Source: Microstegium vimineum (taxonomy: Eukaryota > Streptophyta > Magnoliopsida > Poales > Poaceae). From it: a stretch of DNA of 64,000 nt. Numbering within the stretch: position 1 is the stretch's first letter; each line of letters starts with the position of its first letter. The notes under the pieces are model-generated. The model made no database searches, was not told the DNA's origin, and saw only the letters and a program-made list of their open reading frames with translations. The stretch covers positions 43,104,718-43,168,717 of the forward strand of contig CM039133.1 in NCBI GenBank assembly GCA_022036555.1, in the 5' to 3' direction. Made by a program: the position numbers and the translations under genes. Shown one piece after another: positions 22,077-33,982 of the stretch.

Positions 22077-23521
22077 GCAAAAAACAAGCTTGGGGGAGGT
22101 TCCCTCCCCCACTAAGGTAAGTTTTTAATTTCAGCACTTATATTTATGCATTTTCTTGCTTATCTTAGCTTTGCATTTAAAATCTGCATATGACAAAATA
22201 AAAAGACTTTCTCTAATCCACTCTCACATGTTCCATGAAATTTAATATCTCCTATGGAAATGATGAATAGTTGCTCTGCTAAATGTTTCTCTAGAACTTA
22301 GTTTACAACTTGGTACTTCTTAAGTATGGATTACTTGGCTTGAAAAGAAACCATCATGAACCTCAAACTTTTGTGGGTTGCAAATGCCATAACTAAGTCT
22401 AAGTTGTTGTGAGACATGATATGACAAGATAAGAGCTGCTATGATATTGTTCTAAAAAAGAATGACTATCGGAGTTTTATTTATTAAAACGATAAAACAC
22501 TTAGTTGTTCCTCAATGGTGAAAATTCCTACCAAAGCCATACATGCTCTTTCATGATTTAAGCTTTCTACACATAAGCTACTTGCTTTGTGTTGAGTTTG
22601 GTCAAGTTTTGTGAACCTTGTTGAGAGACTTGTCATGCTCTCAAGATCAAGATCACGTACACGCCACATATACATGTTGCTTCTACACTGGAAGTACGCA
22701 GAAACATGCCTTACATCTCCACATAGTTCATACTCCATGCTCTAAGTATAAAAACTCTCTCTAGTTTGTTGCTATAAAATGAGACATAGACTATGCAAAA
22801 TTATGAAAATTTCAGGGGCATTCTAAAGTCCCAAATTTTATGAGCATTCCAAAACGCTCTCTTGAAAAAAAATGAAAATGATGAGCATCTTCAAAGCTCA
22901 TAGAAAAATTAAAAAGATATCTATGTCTCAAAATAATTTTAGGAAAGAGGGATCATCCAAATAAAGGAGTGTTGATCATTTACCATGTTTCCACACACTT
23001 GCACATCTTGATCTAAGAGTATGACACTTCTCTCATTGGGTTCGGAATTTGACTTTACAATATATGTAAGGTAAGTTTGCTACATCATCTTTGATCCCTA
23101 CCTATAGCTCCACATAAGCTTTAGAGATAGGATGAAAGAAGGCAAACTTTAATATGTGCCTTGGTGAGGAATCATACACCTTATGAGCGACTTGAGAGTA
23201 CCATTTGAGGAACACTAAGTTTTCTTTTACAAAATCTTGCAAAACCTCCGATATGAAACTTGTGAAAGAATGAGAAAACTAGTGCTCAAGTCAAGTTGTT
23301 CTATCTCTCAACCTCTTAAGACAAAGGATAAAGCTATAAGCCCTATGAAGGACTAAGGTAATATGGGTGAGTCTTTATTGCTAATTTTTTTATTCAAAAG
23401 AGAAGTATGATTGTTGTAGATTTAGTACTCTTGAAATATGAAGCATAGTAGCAACTCCTGATCCATCGAGCTAAGTTTGATTGTTTGCTCGGGACGAGCA
23501 AAGGTTAAGCTTGGGGGATCT
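22077..23521. other. 3' untranslated region with two polypurine-like tracts
   Basis: Just after the 3' ORF stands AAGCTTGGGGGAGG (22087-22100). The tract next to the LTR is AAGCTTGGGGGATCT (about 23507-23521). The rest is AT-rich and non-coding, with several A/T runs. Confidence 0.65.
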
Positions 23522-24325
23522 TGTTGGCACAAATTATGACCATCTTTTACATAGCTAAAATGTTGCCACCAATCCAAGGATCAAGGATAAAACAAACACA
23601 TCATGAGAATAATTTATCAATTAACTAGTTCCACATGTTCATGAGTGTTTGAGTGTAGGAATGAACAAATGAAGCAAATGAGAGCTAGTGGGACCTACAT
23701 AGGGGGTCGGCCAACCATCCTATGGGCCCACCTGGCTCCCCTCTCGACCATGATCCAAGAGAAGCATCCCAGAGTGATTTCCAACCCTTGGATCACTCTG
23801 TGTTTTCTCTCAACGGCTCACAAGCAAAGCACAAGGATTCATGGGCCCACACCAAGGAGATAAACGTGACAAATACCTCAGGACCAACATCTAACATGTA
23901 TGACAAGTGGGACCATCACCTGGGAGGCCGAGGTGGGCTAGAGCCCCCAAGGGGGGTTGGCCGACCCCCCATCTAGGCCCACCAGGGCCCACTCAGTCCC
24001 TGGCCAGTGGGACTTCATCCAAGGAGGCAAGGGAGGGCCCACTGGCCATAGCGGGGTCGGCCGACCACCCCCCTAGGTCGGTTGGCTCCCCCCAACCGAC
24101 ATACCACTACCCCCTATGATAGATGACATCCATCCATGCCTTGGTCAGTTTCTAATTCGGTTGGATCCAAGGGTGGAGGATGGAAGGCCCTGGATCGCTG
24201 ACGTGGCATCGGAGTAGCCCATACTCCATCCTCCACTATAAATAGAGGGCCATACCCCCCTCTCTACACACGGTGAAGAAGCCTACAAGCTCTATTCCTT
24301 AGATTGCTCTAGGAGTTAGTCTAGA
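23522..24325 (+). repeat. Truncated 3' LTR of the Athila-like element
   Basis: Matches 15503-16308 with a TATA box at 24237-24244. It breaks off after AGTCTAGA, where the 5' LTR continues GTGGGAG but this copy continues ATGCTTCTAT of copia A. Confidence 0.9.
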
Positions 24326-25755
24326 ATGCTTCTATACACCATGGCGATTGAAGAAGGCAAGGTCGGCAAGCGCAAGGATGGCCCCGACCACGACTATGAC
24401 TCCGACACACCCGAGGTACCACCCACCATCGAGTCCCTCTCTCTTGAGATTGAGTCTCTGAACAACACCTTGATGAGTCAATATGCGTTGCTCAAGCGTG
24501 CCGCTTGTGAGAGGAACGACTTTAAGGCAAAGTACCTTAGCGTGATTCATGAGCTAGATTTTGCTAAGGCGTCAGTGGTGGTTACCGAGGAGGTAGAGTG
24601 TGATGCTTGCGCCATTCACATGTCTGATCTTGTCACTCTCCAGGACAAGTATGACACTCTACTTGAGGAGGTTAGTGAGCTGAAGGCTAGGCCTAGCTTA
24701 CTTGGTGCGTGCAAGTCTTGCTTAGGCTTGCGTTCTGAGCTGACACAGAGAGATGCTAGGATTGCTGTGCTAGAGAAGGTCAGCTCAGATAGCACTAGAG
24801 AGTTGGATTGCATTGAGGCTTTGGAACTTGAGATCGCGTCGTGCAGACACGACAAGATGCGTACCGAGGAAGAAAACACATACCTTCGGTCCATCTTGAG
24901 CTAGGTGTCTTGCCGAGAGCCGTAGTGGGGGTTGATGTTTAGCCAATGCAAAAGGGCTGGCAGCACGGGAGTAGGCTTTGCTATAGGTGGGATGGACGAT
25001 AGCATGTTCAATAAGATCGGTGAGTGTAGTGGTTTGAGCGAGAATGAGAAACCCGCCACAACTCCCAAGCTTACCAAGATCCACTCCACCTAAGCCTACC
25101 AACCCCTCTGAGTTTCCTGTGAGAGACGTTGTGTTTGAAGAGCTACCCAAAACCACTCCACAGAAGCAAGTGTAGATTGCAAAAACGAACCACCTTCACA
25201 ACCCACTTGAAACCCTGCTAGATATCTCTAGTGATCCCCTTCCTAAGAAAGCTAGAGCCACCCAACCCAACAAAAGAGTGCCTACCAAGAGTGTGGTGAG
25301 GTACCATTGTGAGTATTGTGAGCGGGATGGGCATTTGGCCGAATTTTTCTTTAGGAGGAAGAGAGATGATCGGAGGCAGGATGAGTTGAACAACCGGGAC
25401 ATGTACCACCCACAAGTTGGGGTGCGTGAACCAGAAGTTCAGAGGCGCACTTCTAGACCTAGAGGTTCAATGCTCAAGGTGCTAGGCCTCAGGAGGCGAG
25501 ACCACGTGGTGGTCATGCCTGGCATGGTACCGGTCGTGACCCATACGACTACGGGCCTCGTGGCAGTGGCTTCACTCCACCCTTCTCTAGCGGACCACGT
25601 TTTCTCTATCGTGGTGATTGCTATCCCTCTATGGGGCAGGAGATGTTTGTTTTTTCTCCTAACCCATTCTTTGGGCAAATGGGACAACACTGGTATCCTT
25701 CACAGTTTACTAACCCCAGTGTTGCACCGTTTGCTCACCCTATGTTTTGTTATTG
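24326..25755 (+). pseudogene. gag: Copia A gag remnant
   Basis: The open frame from about 24332 to TAG 24904 codes for a coiled-coil part (LEIESLNNTLMSQYALLK, then LGLRSELTQRD). It then decays, with many stops to about 25280. A second frame carries the CCHC knuckle CEYCERDGHLAEF, in which the last Cys of the family (present in copia B) is replaced by Phe. Beyond this the frame shifts again relative to copia B. Confidence 0.8.
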
Positions 25756-25764
25756 ATGTAGGAA

Positions 25765-28700
25765 GGAGGACTGGAGGAGACTTGGCTTGTGGATTCTGGA
25801 TGTTCACGCCATATGACCGGAAGTGCCAAGTGGTTCTCCAGCCTCGACCCCATGCACCACACCGAGTACATCACATTCGGGGATAAGAGTAAAGGTAAGG
25901 TTGTCTCCCGAGGGTCGATTCGAGTGAACTCTTCTTTTGTCCTCAAGGATGTTGCTTTGGTTGCAAATTTGAATTTTAACCTTCTTTCGGTTTCGCAACT
26001 CCTTGATGACGGTTTTGAGGTGTGCTTTAAGCCAAACCTCTCTTGGATTTTGGACTCTCGTGGTGAGCTTGTTTGCTGGATTTTGCCCTTCCGGAAGGTT
26101 TTTCGTGCAGATTTTACTATCTCTTCCGGACCTTCTCATTGTCTTCTTGTCGGTTCTTCCTCCGAGCTTTGGAAGTGGCATAGGAGATTGGGATATTTGA
26201 GTTTTAACTTGCTTGCAAGGCTTAGCTCAATGGACCTTATCCAAGGATTGCCAAAGCTAAAGTTCGAGAAGGACTTGGTTTGCCATCCTTGCAGGCATGG
26301 AAAGATGGTTGCCACTTCCCATCCTCCTGTGACTAAGATCATGACCACTCGACCCGGCGAGCTCTTACACATGGACATAGTTGGTCCAGCTCGGGTTAGG
26401 TCGGAAGGAGGGAAGTGGTATGTGGTTGTAGTCGTTGATGACTACTCGAGATACTCTTGGGTGTTCTTTTTGGAGAGTAAGGATGAGGCTTTTCCACTTG
26501 TTCGAGATCTGATTTTGAGATTTCAAAATGAGCTACCTAAGAATGCCATGAGAGCTATCCGCAGTGACAATGGCATAGAATTCAAGAATCCTCACTTTGC
26601 AACTCTTTGTTCTTCTTTGGGTCTCGATCATTAGTTTTCCTCAACTCAAACTCCCCAGCAGAACGGTGTTGCTGAGCGCAAGAATCGGACCCTTGTTGAG
26701 ATGTCTAGGACGATGCTCGATGAGCATAGAACTCCTAGGCGGTATTGGGCCGAAGCACTCAGTTCTGCTTGCTATGTTTCCAATCGCATTTTTCTCCGAG
26801 CTTTCAAGAAAAAGACCTCTTATGAGCTGCGTTTTGGGAGACCACCCAAGGTAAGTCACCTACGGGTGTTTGGGTGCAGGTGTTTCATCCTGAAAAAGGG
26901 CGGTAAGTTGGATAAATTTGAATCACAGTCTTCTGACAGTACCTTTCTTGGTTATTCTACTCACTCTCGTGCTTATCGTGCACTTAACCTTGAGACTAAC
27001 CGAGTGATGGAGACTTGTGAGATTACCTTCGATGAGACTATGCCCTGTGTCTCCACCGCTTTTGAGCTTGCAACTGATGATGAGGTGAACACCAGCATTT
27101 TTGTGGAGGAGGAACAGGACAATGCCGATTGGGGTGATCCCGAGCCGACTCCACCGGCTGCCCCCGTCGACCCTGCGATGTCTACTTCGGCTCACGGTCC
27201 CGATCCGACTACTTCCTCTACATGGGGGCCGTTCGAGTAGCTTCCTCAGTCGGTGCCCGTTGCACCTGAGGGAGCTCCAGCTGCTGTTGAGGGGGAGGCC
27301 ACTTCGTCCAGGCAGGCTCCCCGGCACATCCAGCGGCAGCACCCGCCGGAGAACATCATCGACGACATCGACCATCGAGTCACGCAGTCTAGGTCCTATC
27401 TCTCCCACTTTGCTCATTCAGCTTTTGTCGCGTCTTTTGAGCCCCGAGATGTTGTACACGCTTTGATGGATCTGGATTGGGTTAATGCCATGCATGAGGA
27501 GTTAGAAAACTTTGAGCGAAACCGTGTTTGTGTCTTAGTTCCTCCACCACCTAGTTGCCACCCCATAGGTACCAAATGGGTTTTCAAAAATAAACAAAGT
27601 GAGGATGGGGTGGTAGTGAGCAACAAGGCTAGGTTGGTAGCTCAAGGCTTTTTTCAAAAGAAGGGAATAGACTATGAGGAAACCTTTGCTCCCGTAGTTC
27701 GTTTAGAAGCCATTAGAATCCTTTTAGCTTTTGCGGCTTCTAAGGGTTTTAAGCTTTACAAAATGGATGTTAAAAGTGCTTTCTTAAACGACTACATAGA
27801 GGAGGAAGTCTATGTAAGACAACCTCCCAGTTTCGAAAATCCCAAGTTTCCAAACCATGTTTTTAAACTTCACAAAGCTTTGTATTGTTTGAAACAAGCA
27901 CCTAGAGCATGGTATGATAGGCTAAAAACCTTTTTGCTTGCTAAGGGCTTTAAAATGGGATCGGTAGATAAGACGTTGTTTCTCCTCAAGCAAGGCAAAG
28001 ACACTCTCCTAGTCCAAATATACGTGGATGATATCATCTTTGGTGGTTCTTCTCATGCTCTTGTTGCCAAGTTTGCAGATATTATGAGCAGGGAATTTGA
28101 GATGAGCATGATGGGAGAGTTGACTTTCTTTCTTGGGTTGCAAATCAAGCAAACCCGTGAAGGGACGTTTGTGCACCAAGGCATGTACACAAAGGATATC
28201 TTGAAGAAGTTTGACATGGGCGAGGCAAAGCCCCTCTCGATGCCTATGTCAACTACCGAAGCATGATCGGGTCACTTCTGTACCTAACGGCGACCCGGCC
28301 GGACATTCAATTCGCCGTCTGCCTATGTGCTCGCTTTCAGGCGTCCCCAAGGACTTCGCACAAGCAGGAGGTGAAACGCATCATGAGGTACTTGCACCTC
28401 ACTCCCGAATTTGGTCTTTGGTTTTCCACCTCTTCCTCTCTTGTTCTTTGTGGTTACTCTGACGCTGACTTTGTCGGTTGCCGACTTGATCGGAAGTCCA
28501 CTTCTGGGACTTGCCAATTTCTCGGGTCTTCTTTGCTTTCTTGGTCTTCTCGCAAGCAGTCTAGCGTGGCACAGTCGACGTGTGAAGCTGAGTACGTTGT
28601 CGTGGCTAGCTATTGCTCGCAGTTGATTTGGATGATTGCCACTTTGAAAGATTTTGGTCATGAGCTTACTAAGGTGCCTCTGCTTTGCGATAGCACGAGT

Positions 28701-28913
28701 GCAATTAGTGTGACCAAAAATCCCGTGCTTCATTCTAAGACCAAGCACATTGAGGTCCGCTTTCATTTCTTGCGAGATCATTACGAGAAGGGCGACATTG
28801 ACCTCTGACATGTCGAGACCCAAAACCAGCTTGCGAATATTCTCACAAAGCCTTTGGATCAAGCTGCATTTTCTCACCTTCGGGGCGAGTTGGGTGTTTG
28901 CTTTCCTTTTTAA
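25765..28913 (+). pseudogene. pol: Copia A pol: protease, integrase, RT, RNase H
   Basis: Protease active site WLVDSGCSRHMTG (about 25780), GAG-pre-integrase with CHPC, integrase with LHMDIVGP, IRSDNG and AERKNRTL, RT with YVDD at 28021-28032, and RNase H with CEAEY and ADF segments, ending at TAA 28911-28913. In-frame stops: TAG 26632, TAG 27238 (Gln in copia B), TGA about 28264 where roughly 60 bp are missing compared with B, and TGA 28806 (Arg in copia B). All catalytic motifs I checked are still readable, so the decay is by scattered nonsense, not large deletion. Confidence 0.9.
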
Positions 28914-30490
28914 AAGAGGAAAGTTTTGTGTATCTTAGTTCTTTTTGTCTTTTCTTTGACCTTTTTCTTTATTGGTGTCTTGTTAGTGTTAGTTGGTGTC
29001 ATTTCATTGTGCATCTCATTTAAATTTGTGACATAGTTCATTTTAAGCTTCATACCTATAGCTGATATAATGAATCTATGCTCTGTTTGAGGTGATTTAT
29101 GTGTCTTTGGTGTTGCCTAACTTAGACTCTTTTTGATCTATATGATATGCAATAGAGCTAAGTTAGAAAAGGTTTAAAACTGAATTTATTTCCAGATGTC
29201 ACCTCTGAAATGGCACTAGCATGTGTAGGCTTTTGAAGATCCTTCTTGGCTGCCTTGTATATATCTTGTAACTATGACTCTTCTTTTTTTCATTCACTAC
29301 CTTTGAGCACCATGATTAATATCTAAAATGAAATTGCTCTCTGTTTTGTGAATTGGAAAGATCGAGTTGGGTCTGCATTGTGAGCACTTCACTGTGTGTT
29401 CGAGACTGCTTCCCATGAGGGTCGATACTTGAGCGATGTCGTGTATGACCAAAACCGGTGTGTTAAGTCCTTTGACTTCGCCCGGTTGGTAAGCAGTGGC
29501 ATCACTTTGCAGACAACCACTCGCATACAACTTAAATGTGCCTAAAACTGAAAATTGGCTGCAAAACTCTGAAATTTGGAAAATTCATTCAGTTGGGTCA
29601 TTGGCTTGTTGTATGAACTTGGCTAAGGGATAGTTTTACTTGCTATACATGAGATTTCTTTGAGATAGATCCTATCTTGTTTATCATGTCTAGCTGTCTC
29701 TAGGAGGTGATACCCTTTCTCTGCTCTCACATGATATGCTCTCTAAAATAGCTTCTAAACTGATCTTAAGCTCAACTTGAGTCTTTGTTGGACACATAGA
29801 GCTATTCCTATCTTCACAGAAACACATCACTTAGAGCATCTATTCATTGTTTTAGCTCTAAGTATGAAGCTTTTTGCACTCTTTTTGCATTTCATGGCAT
29901 TTGTAGCCGGATCTTGAGTTGTTGATGTTTGATGAGCTACATGTGTCAACAAGGGGGAGAAGTGTGCATTTCATTCATATTCAACCAAGGGGGATAAAAT
30001 AGTGCATTTTCATACTTGCATTAGTCAGGGGGAGCTTTTGCTAGACGTGTTGAGCCTTTGCCTCTTATGGAGGGTCTAGCTTGCTTTGTTGGCTCCGACA
30101 GGTTTCGATTGCTTCTTGAGCATTAGGGACGTAAGTGGTTTCAATTGGTATCTTTTGAGCTCCCCTAGTGTTTAAATTGGAAGTATGAGCTTTGAGAGTT
30201 GTGATTGGTATATTGTTTTGCTAGCGAGGTTGAGTCCGTTTTCTGCCTCTTCTTGAGGGATAGCTTTGTTTTGCTTGGTTGCGTCGAGTCGTTGCCCATG
30301 TGCTTTTGTTTTGGCATCTGTAAGTGGCTTCGTCATAAGGTGTTTGAGGGTGCTTCAATTGGTATCATTTTGCTTCTCTCAAGTGACCCCGTTTTGGCTT
30401 TTGTAGCTTTTTGGTCATTTGGAGAGCTTTACCTTGTGGCTCAAATCTGAAATGGACTTGTGTTGACAATGCAATCATCAAGGGGGAGAT
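28914..30490. other. Copia A 3' region with repeated polypurine tracts
   Basis: Tracts of AAGGGGGAGA type occur at about 29950, 29984, 30027 and 30479-30490, the last directly at the LTR. A 77-codon antisense frame (29530-29297) is also open at the equivalent place of copia B. No envelope-like ORF is seen. Confidence 0.7.
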
Positions 30491-32258
30491 TGCGAACACA
30501 TGGTGGATAAGTACCCATGTATGTTCAACTTTGATGATGAGTGATTGACCAACACTTGAGTGTTTCAGTTTGAGTGGCTTACCCTAACCCTTTGCGAAAG
30601 CAAATGTGTGCCTGTCTATCGACTTGTGGTGTGCAGGTGCTATGCCTAGTGATAGTGTTCAATGGCATGGAGAAGGTCGAGTAGAGGCTTGTCGTGCTGA
30701 TGGCCTGAGAGCGGTGAAGGGTGGAAGCGGGGTTCAGACTGAGGGACCATGGACGCCGGCGGACTAGCTATGGTGGCTTGTACTTGGCACCAGGAAGTGC
30801 GAGAAGACATGGAGGTAGACCGAGTTTACCAAGTCAAGACGGTGGACGCGTGAGTCGAGCAGAGGCTCAGGGGACTCAGAGTCCGATCGGGCTGTGACAA
30901 GGTGACTCACGTCGAGCGGTTTGGTGGTTTGGGCCTCAAAACCATCCGAGGACGGTTTCCGAGTTTGGGCCTCAAAACTCGGGGTTCGGTACTTGAGCCC
31001 AAAGCTACTGGTGGCGGGTTTCTTGGTTTTGTGCCTCAAAACCTAGGCGGAGCTTCCGAGTAAGCGGGGATGGCACGTGGCAGAATCCTGGAGGTTGCGT
31101 CGAGGCGACGGCAACTCCCGATAGGAAGCGGGGCAGTCCATTCAAATGAGTGGCTGAGAGTTATCGACTTGGATTACAATGTCTTAAGGCTAGGTAATTC
31201 GGTCTTGTATCTAGGGGGGTCTTTGGGAAATAGCCAAAGCTCCATTAAATAGAGGATGAAGGGGTATCCTTATCCTATCTCTTGAACCCTAATCACTTGC
31301 CCCCCTCTCTCTCTAGTTTATGAGATCCCTAGGTTGTTTCTACCAACCTTTGTAAGAATTTGGTTTTGCTGCGAGGAATCGAAGGCCATAACCTCCGTAA
31401 GCTATGGTGGCTTCGCTTTCGTGATCGTGTCCCCGTTTTGCTTGTGTTCTTCGCGTTTTGATTTTGCTCTCTCTTTTTCCCGAGATGAATTCTCATTGTA
31501 GGGAGTAGCTTTGCAAAATCCATTTGAACCAAGTTGTTCGTAATCGTGAGGAGCATCTTTGCACTGAAGGAATTCTCCTCAAACCTCACGAGTGCATAGA
31601 TCGGGCATTTTCCTTGTGGCGCTCTTCGTTTCGTGTTTCCTCCCCCAAATCCCTGTTTCTCTTTAATCCAAACCGAATTGAGGTATGATTTCTTTGGGAT
31701 AGCTCCTCCATAGCAATAGAATCACGCCTACCAAGTTGGGTTGCTAGTGGTGATCATTTGGTTAGGATTTGAGAAGATTTGGTGGAGAGAAAATCATTTT
31801 TCGCCTTCACTGTCCGTCGTACATGATGATGTCAGCGTCCGTCGCGTGACTAGTCTGTGCGGGTTAAGTTTGCGCCAGATGCTCTCCATCGTCTCACGCT
31901 TGACCGCCAGACGCGTCTAGCCATTTTGTTCGGCTCTGTGTTGGCGTCAGACGCTAAGCACAACGTCCGTCGCTTCTGACCTAGCGTCCGACGCTCAGCG
32001 TCCGGCGCACTGTGACAGAGCGTCCGTCGCATGTCTTCACAGCGTCTGTCACCTGTCTGTTCTGCCTGTTTTGCCTAGGTTCTTGCCTCCTTTCCTAGGG
32101 GTCGAGAACCTACGTTTTGGGGTTTCCAGTGAGTTTCTCTCCACTGCCGGTGAGCACCCATCAACTGGGTTTGCTTTTTGGAAAGAGTGACCCAAATATT
32201 TCGAGAGAAATTTGAGGCTCCCATTCACCCCCCTCTGGTCATCATTCTCAGTCCTTCA
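30491..32258 (+). repeat. Copia A 3' LTR
   Basis: TGCGAACACATGG to GTCCTTCA, about 1,768 bp. It aligns with both copia B LTRs. A cluster of GCGTCCGTCG-like decamers lies at about 31805-32055. Confidence 0.9.
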
Positions 32259-33982
32259 TCTTCCTCTTCCAATAATCAAAAGAGGTGCCATCAAACATTG
32301 GCGGTTTGCTCCCCACATGGTTGAATTGTATTTGAGCCATCACTAACACCGAAGGTTGTTAAGCCTTGATAATAGCGGTGACCACGGCTCCGATACCACT
32401 TGAAAGGTCCTATATGTCTAGAGGGAGGGTGAATAGCCTATAAAAATTTCTACAAGTAACACTTAAGCAAGAGGTTAGTAAACTAGATGGCGATAAAACA
32501 AGGTTGCACTAGCTCTAGAGAGGATAAGGTCAGCCACCTATTCACAAGTCTAGTAAGCAAAGAATGTAAACTACACACAAACTAACACCCTAGGAAGAAG
32601 ATAAAACTAGATGAACTTGAGAAGCTGCAGGAAATACCTGACCGGTACTACCGGTGCATGTCCGGTACTACCGGTAGCTCACGGGATTCATGAAGGAGCA
32701 ATGGATTCAACTTGGATTTCAGATCCAACCTTTTCCCCACACTCCTTGAGGTTGTGGATGTTGATGTCAATGTTCCCTTGGCTTGAATCCTTACCAATTT
32801 GTAGATCGGCCCTTCCAAACCTATGAATGAGGGAGACAGAAGAAGAACACGAAGAACAAGGATAGTCGAAGCTATCTCCACATCAACAAGCACACGAGAC
32901 TCACGATTTATACCGAGGTTCGGCAACTCTACACTAGAGTTCCTACTCCTCGTTGTTGAGGTGACCGCGAAGGTCGGAGTCTCTTTCACCTCCTTGCCTC
33001 TTCCTTGAGGCCCATACAAAGAGTGCCCAAGGTTTCCACTAAGATCAAATGAGGATTACAAACACTTTGTGTGCCCTCACAAAGAATCAAACCAAGAATC
33101 AATATGAGCAACACAAAGAACGCCTTGCCGGCTAGGGTTTCAAGAACCCAAGAGTAACAAATGCAAATCCAAATCGGCTAGATGAGGAACCAAGTGCTCA
33201 AGTCTTGAATCGATGTTCCTCACTCTCTAATCTCACTTCTCTAGGTCAAGTATTGCAAGGGATTCAAGCCTAGAGCATGGAGGGAGAGAGGGGAGGAGTG
33301 TCTTGTGCTTGGGAGACTTTTTCTCAGAGTTGGGGCGAGTTAGAATGAGTGGCTGACAGCCAAAAGAGAAGGGATGCGGCCTTTATACTCGCTGCTCCAG
33401 AACACTACCGGTACTACCGGTGTCTCACCGGTACTACCGGTCCAACAAATATGACCGTTGGAGCCTTCCAAAACCTTGCGCAGAGTTAGCCTACCGATAC
33501 TACCGGTGGTTCACCGGTACTACCGGTAGTACAAAAAAGTGATGCCCTCGCATGCAAGAAACTCCCACCGGCTGCTGATCGGTACCACCGATCCTTACCG
33601 GTAGTATCAGTGGGAGACCAGTACTACCGTTAGCTCTGCAGAGAGACACTAAAAAGCTCTTCTAAGTGCATGTGAGTACAAAGTGTCTCTCAAACGCATA
33701 AATTAAGGACATGAGCACTTTTATCCCCATCTAACTAGATCAAATTGCACCCCTCTTGATAGTGCGGCATTCCCTATGACTCAAGTAAAGGTAAAAGCTA
33801 TTTAACCAAAGAGTCGAGCCGCTATCCATCAAATGAAGCTTTGGAGTGCTATAATCACCGAATATCATCATTGTATCTTCCAATGGACTAACACCTTGCA
33901 AATTCAATTTTGTCTACACACTTAGGCAAAAGGTTAGTCCAATACGTTTCATCGATTAACCAAAACCAAACAAGGGCTTTCA
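32259..33982 (-). mobile_element. Copia D: 5' LTR, PBS and gag start of a minus-strand copia
   Basis: On the minus strand the LTR runs TGAAAGCCCTTGTTTGG (33982) to ACCTTTCA (32401). A primer site TGGTATCGGAGCC (32398-32386, initiator Met tRNA type) and the gag N-terminus KPPMFDGTSFDYWKR follow, to 32259. There the copia A LTR begins. The remainder of D is missing from the window. Confidence 0.8.
32401..33982 (-). repeat. Copia D LTR with TACCGGTA arrays
   Basis: 1,582 bp. It contains at least eight copies of ACTACCGGT or CTACCGGTA in four clusters (about 32640-32682, 33405-33440, 33492-33530, 33590-33640), many palindromic around ACCGGT. Confidence 0.8.

Larger units (their letters stand above)
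15503..24325 (+). mobile_element. Athila-like Ty3 element without RT and integrase (3' LTR truncated)
   Basis: It starts TGTTGGCACAAATTATGACC with a 1,714-bp 5' LTR, a PBS fitting tRNA-Asp, an Athila-type gag, a protease, a long non-coding stretch, a 3' ORF and a polypurine tract. Only the first 804 bp of the 3' LTR remain before the sequence switches to copia A. Between protease (ends 19417) and 3' ORF (starts 20587) there is no trace of RT, RNase H or integrase, so it was a non-autonomous gag-carrying derivative. Confidence 0.85.
24326..32258 (+). mobile_element. Copia A: Ty1/copia element, 5' truncated
   Basis: It lacks the 5' LTR, PBS and gag start. It begins in mid-gag, at the codons that in copia B read CFYADAKHGG, then keeps gag, protease, integrase, RT, RNase H, a 1.6-kb 3' region and a complete 3' LTR (30491-32258). 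The same family as copia B, in opposite orientation. Its 3' end abuts the gag start of element D, so A was inserted into D before its left part was lost. Confidence 0.9.

Noticed and set aside
21697..22128. Alternative 143-codon frame overlapping the end of the Athila-like 3' ORF
   Set aside because: The other frame carries the charged helical C-terminus that continues the 3' ORF. This one does not match the upstream frame.
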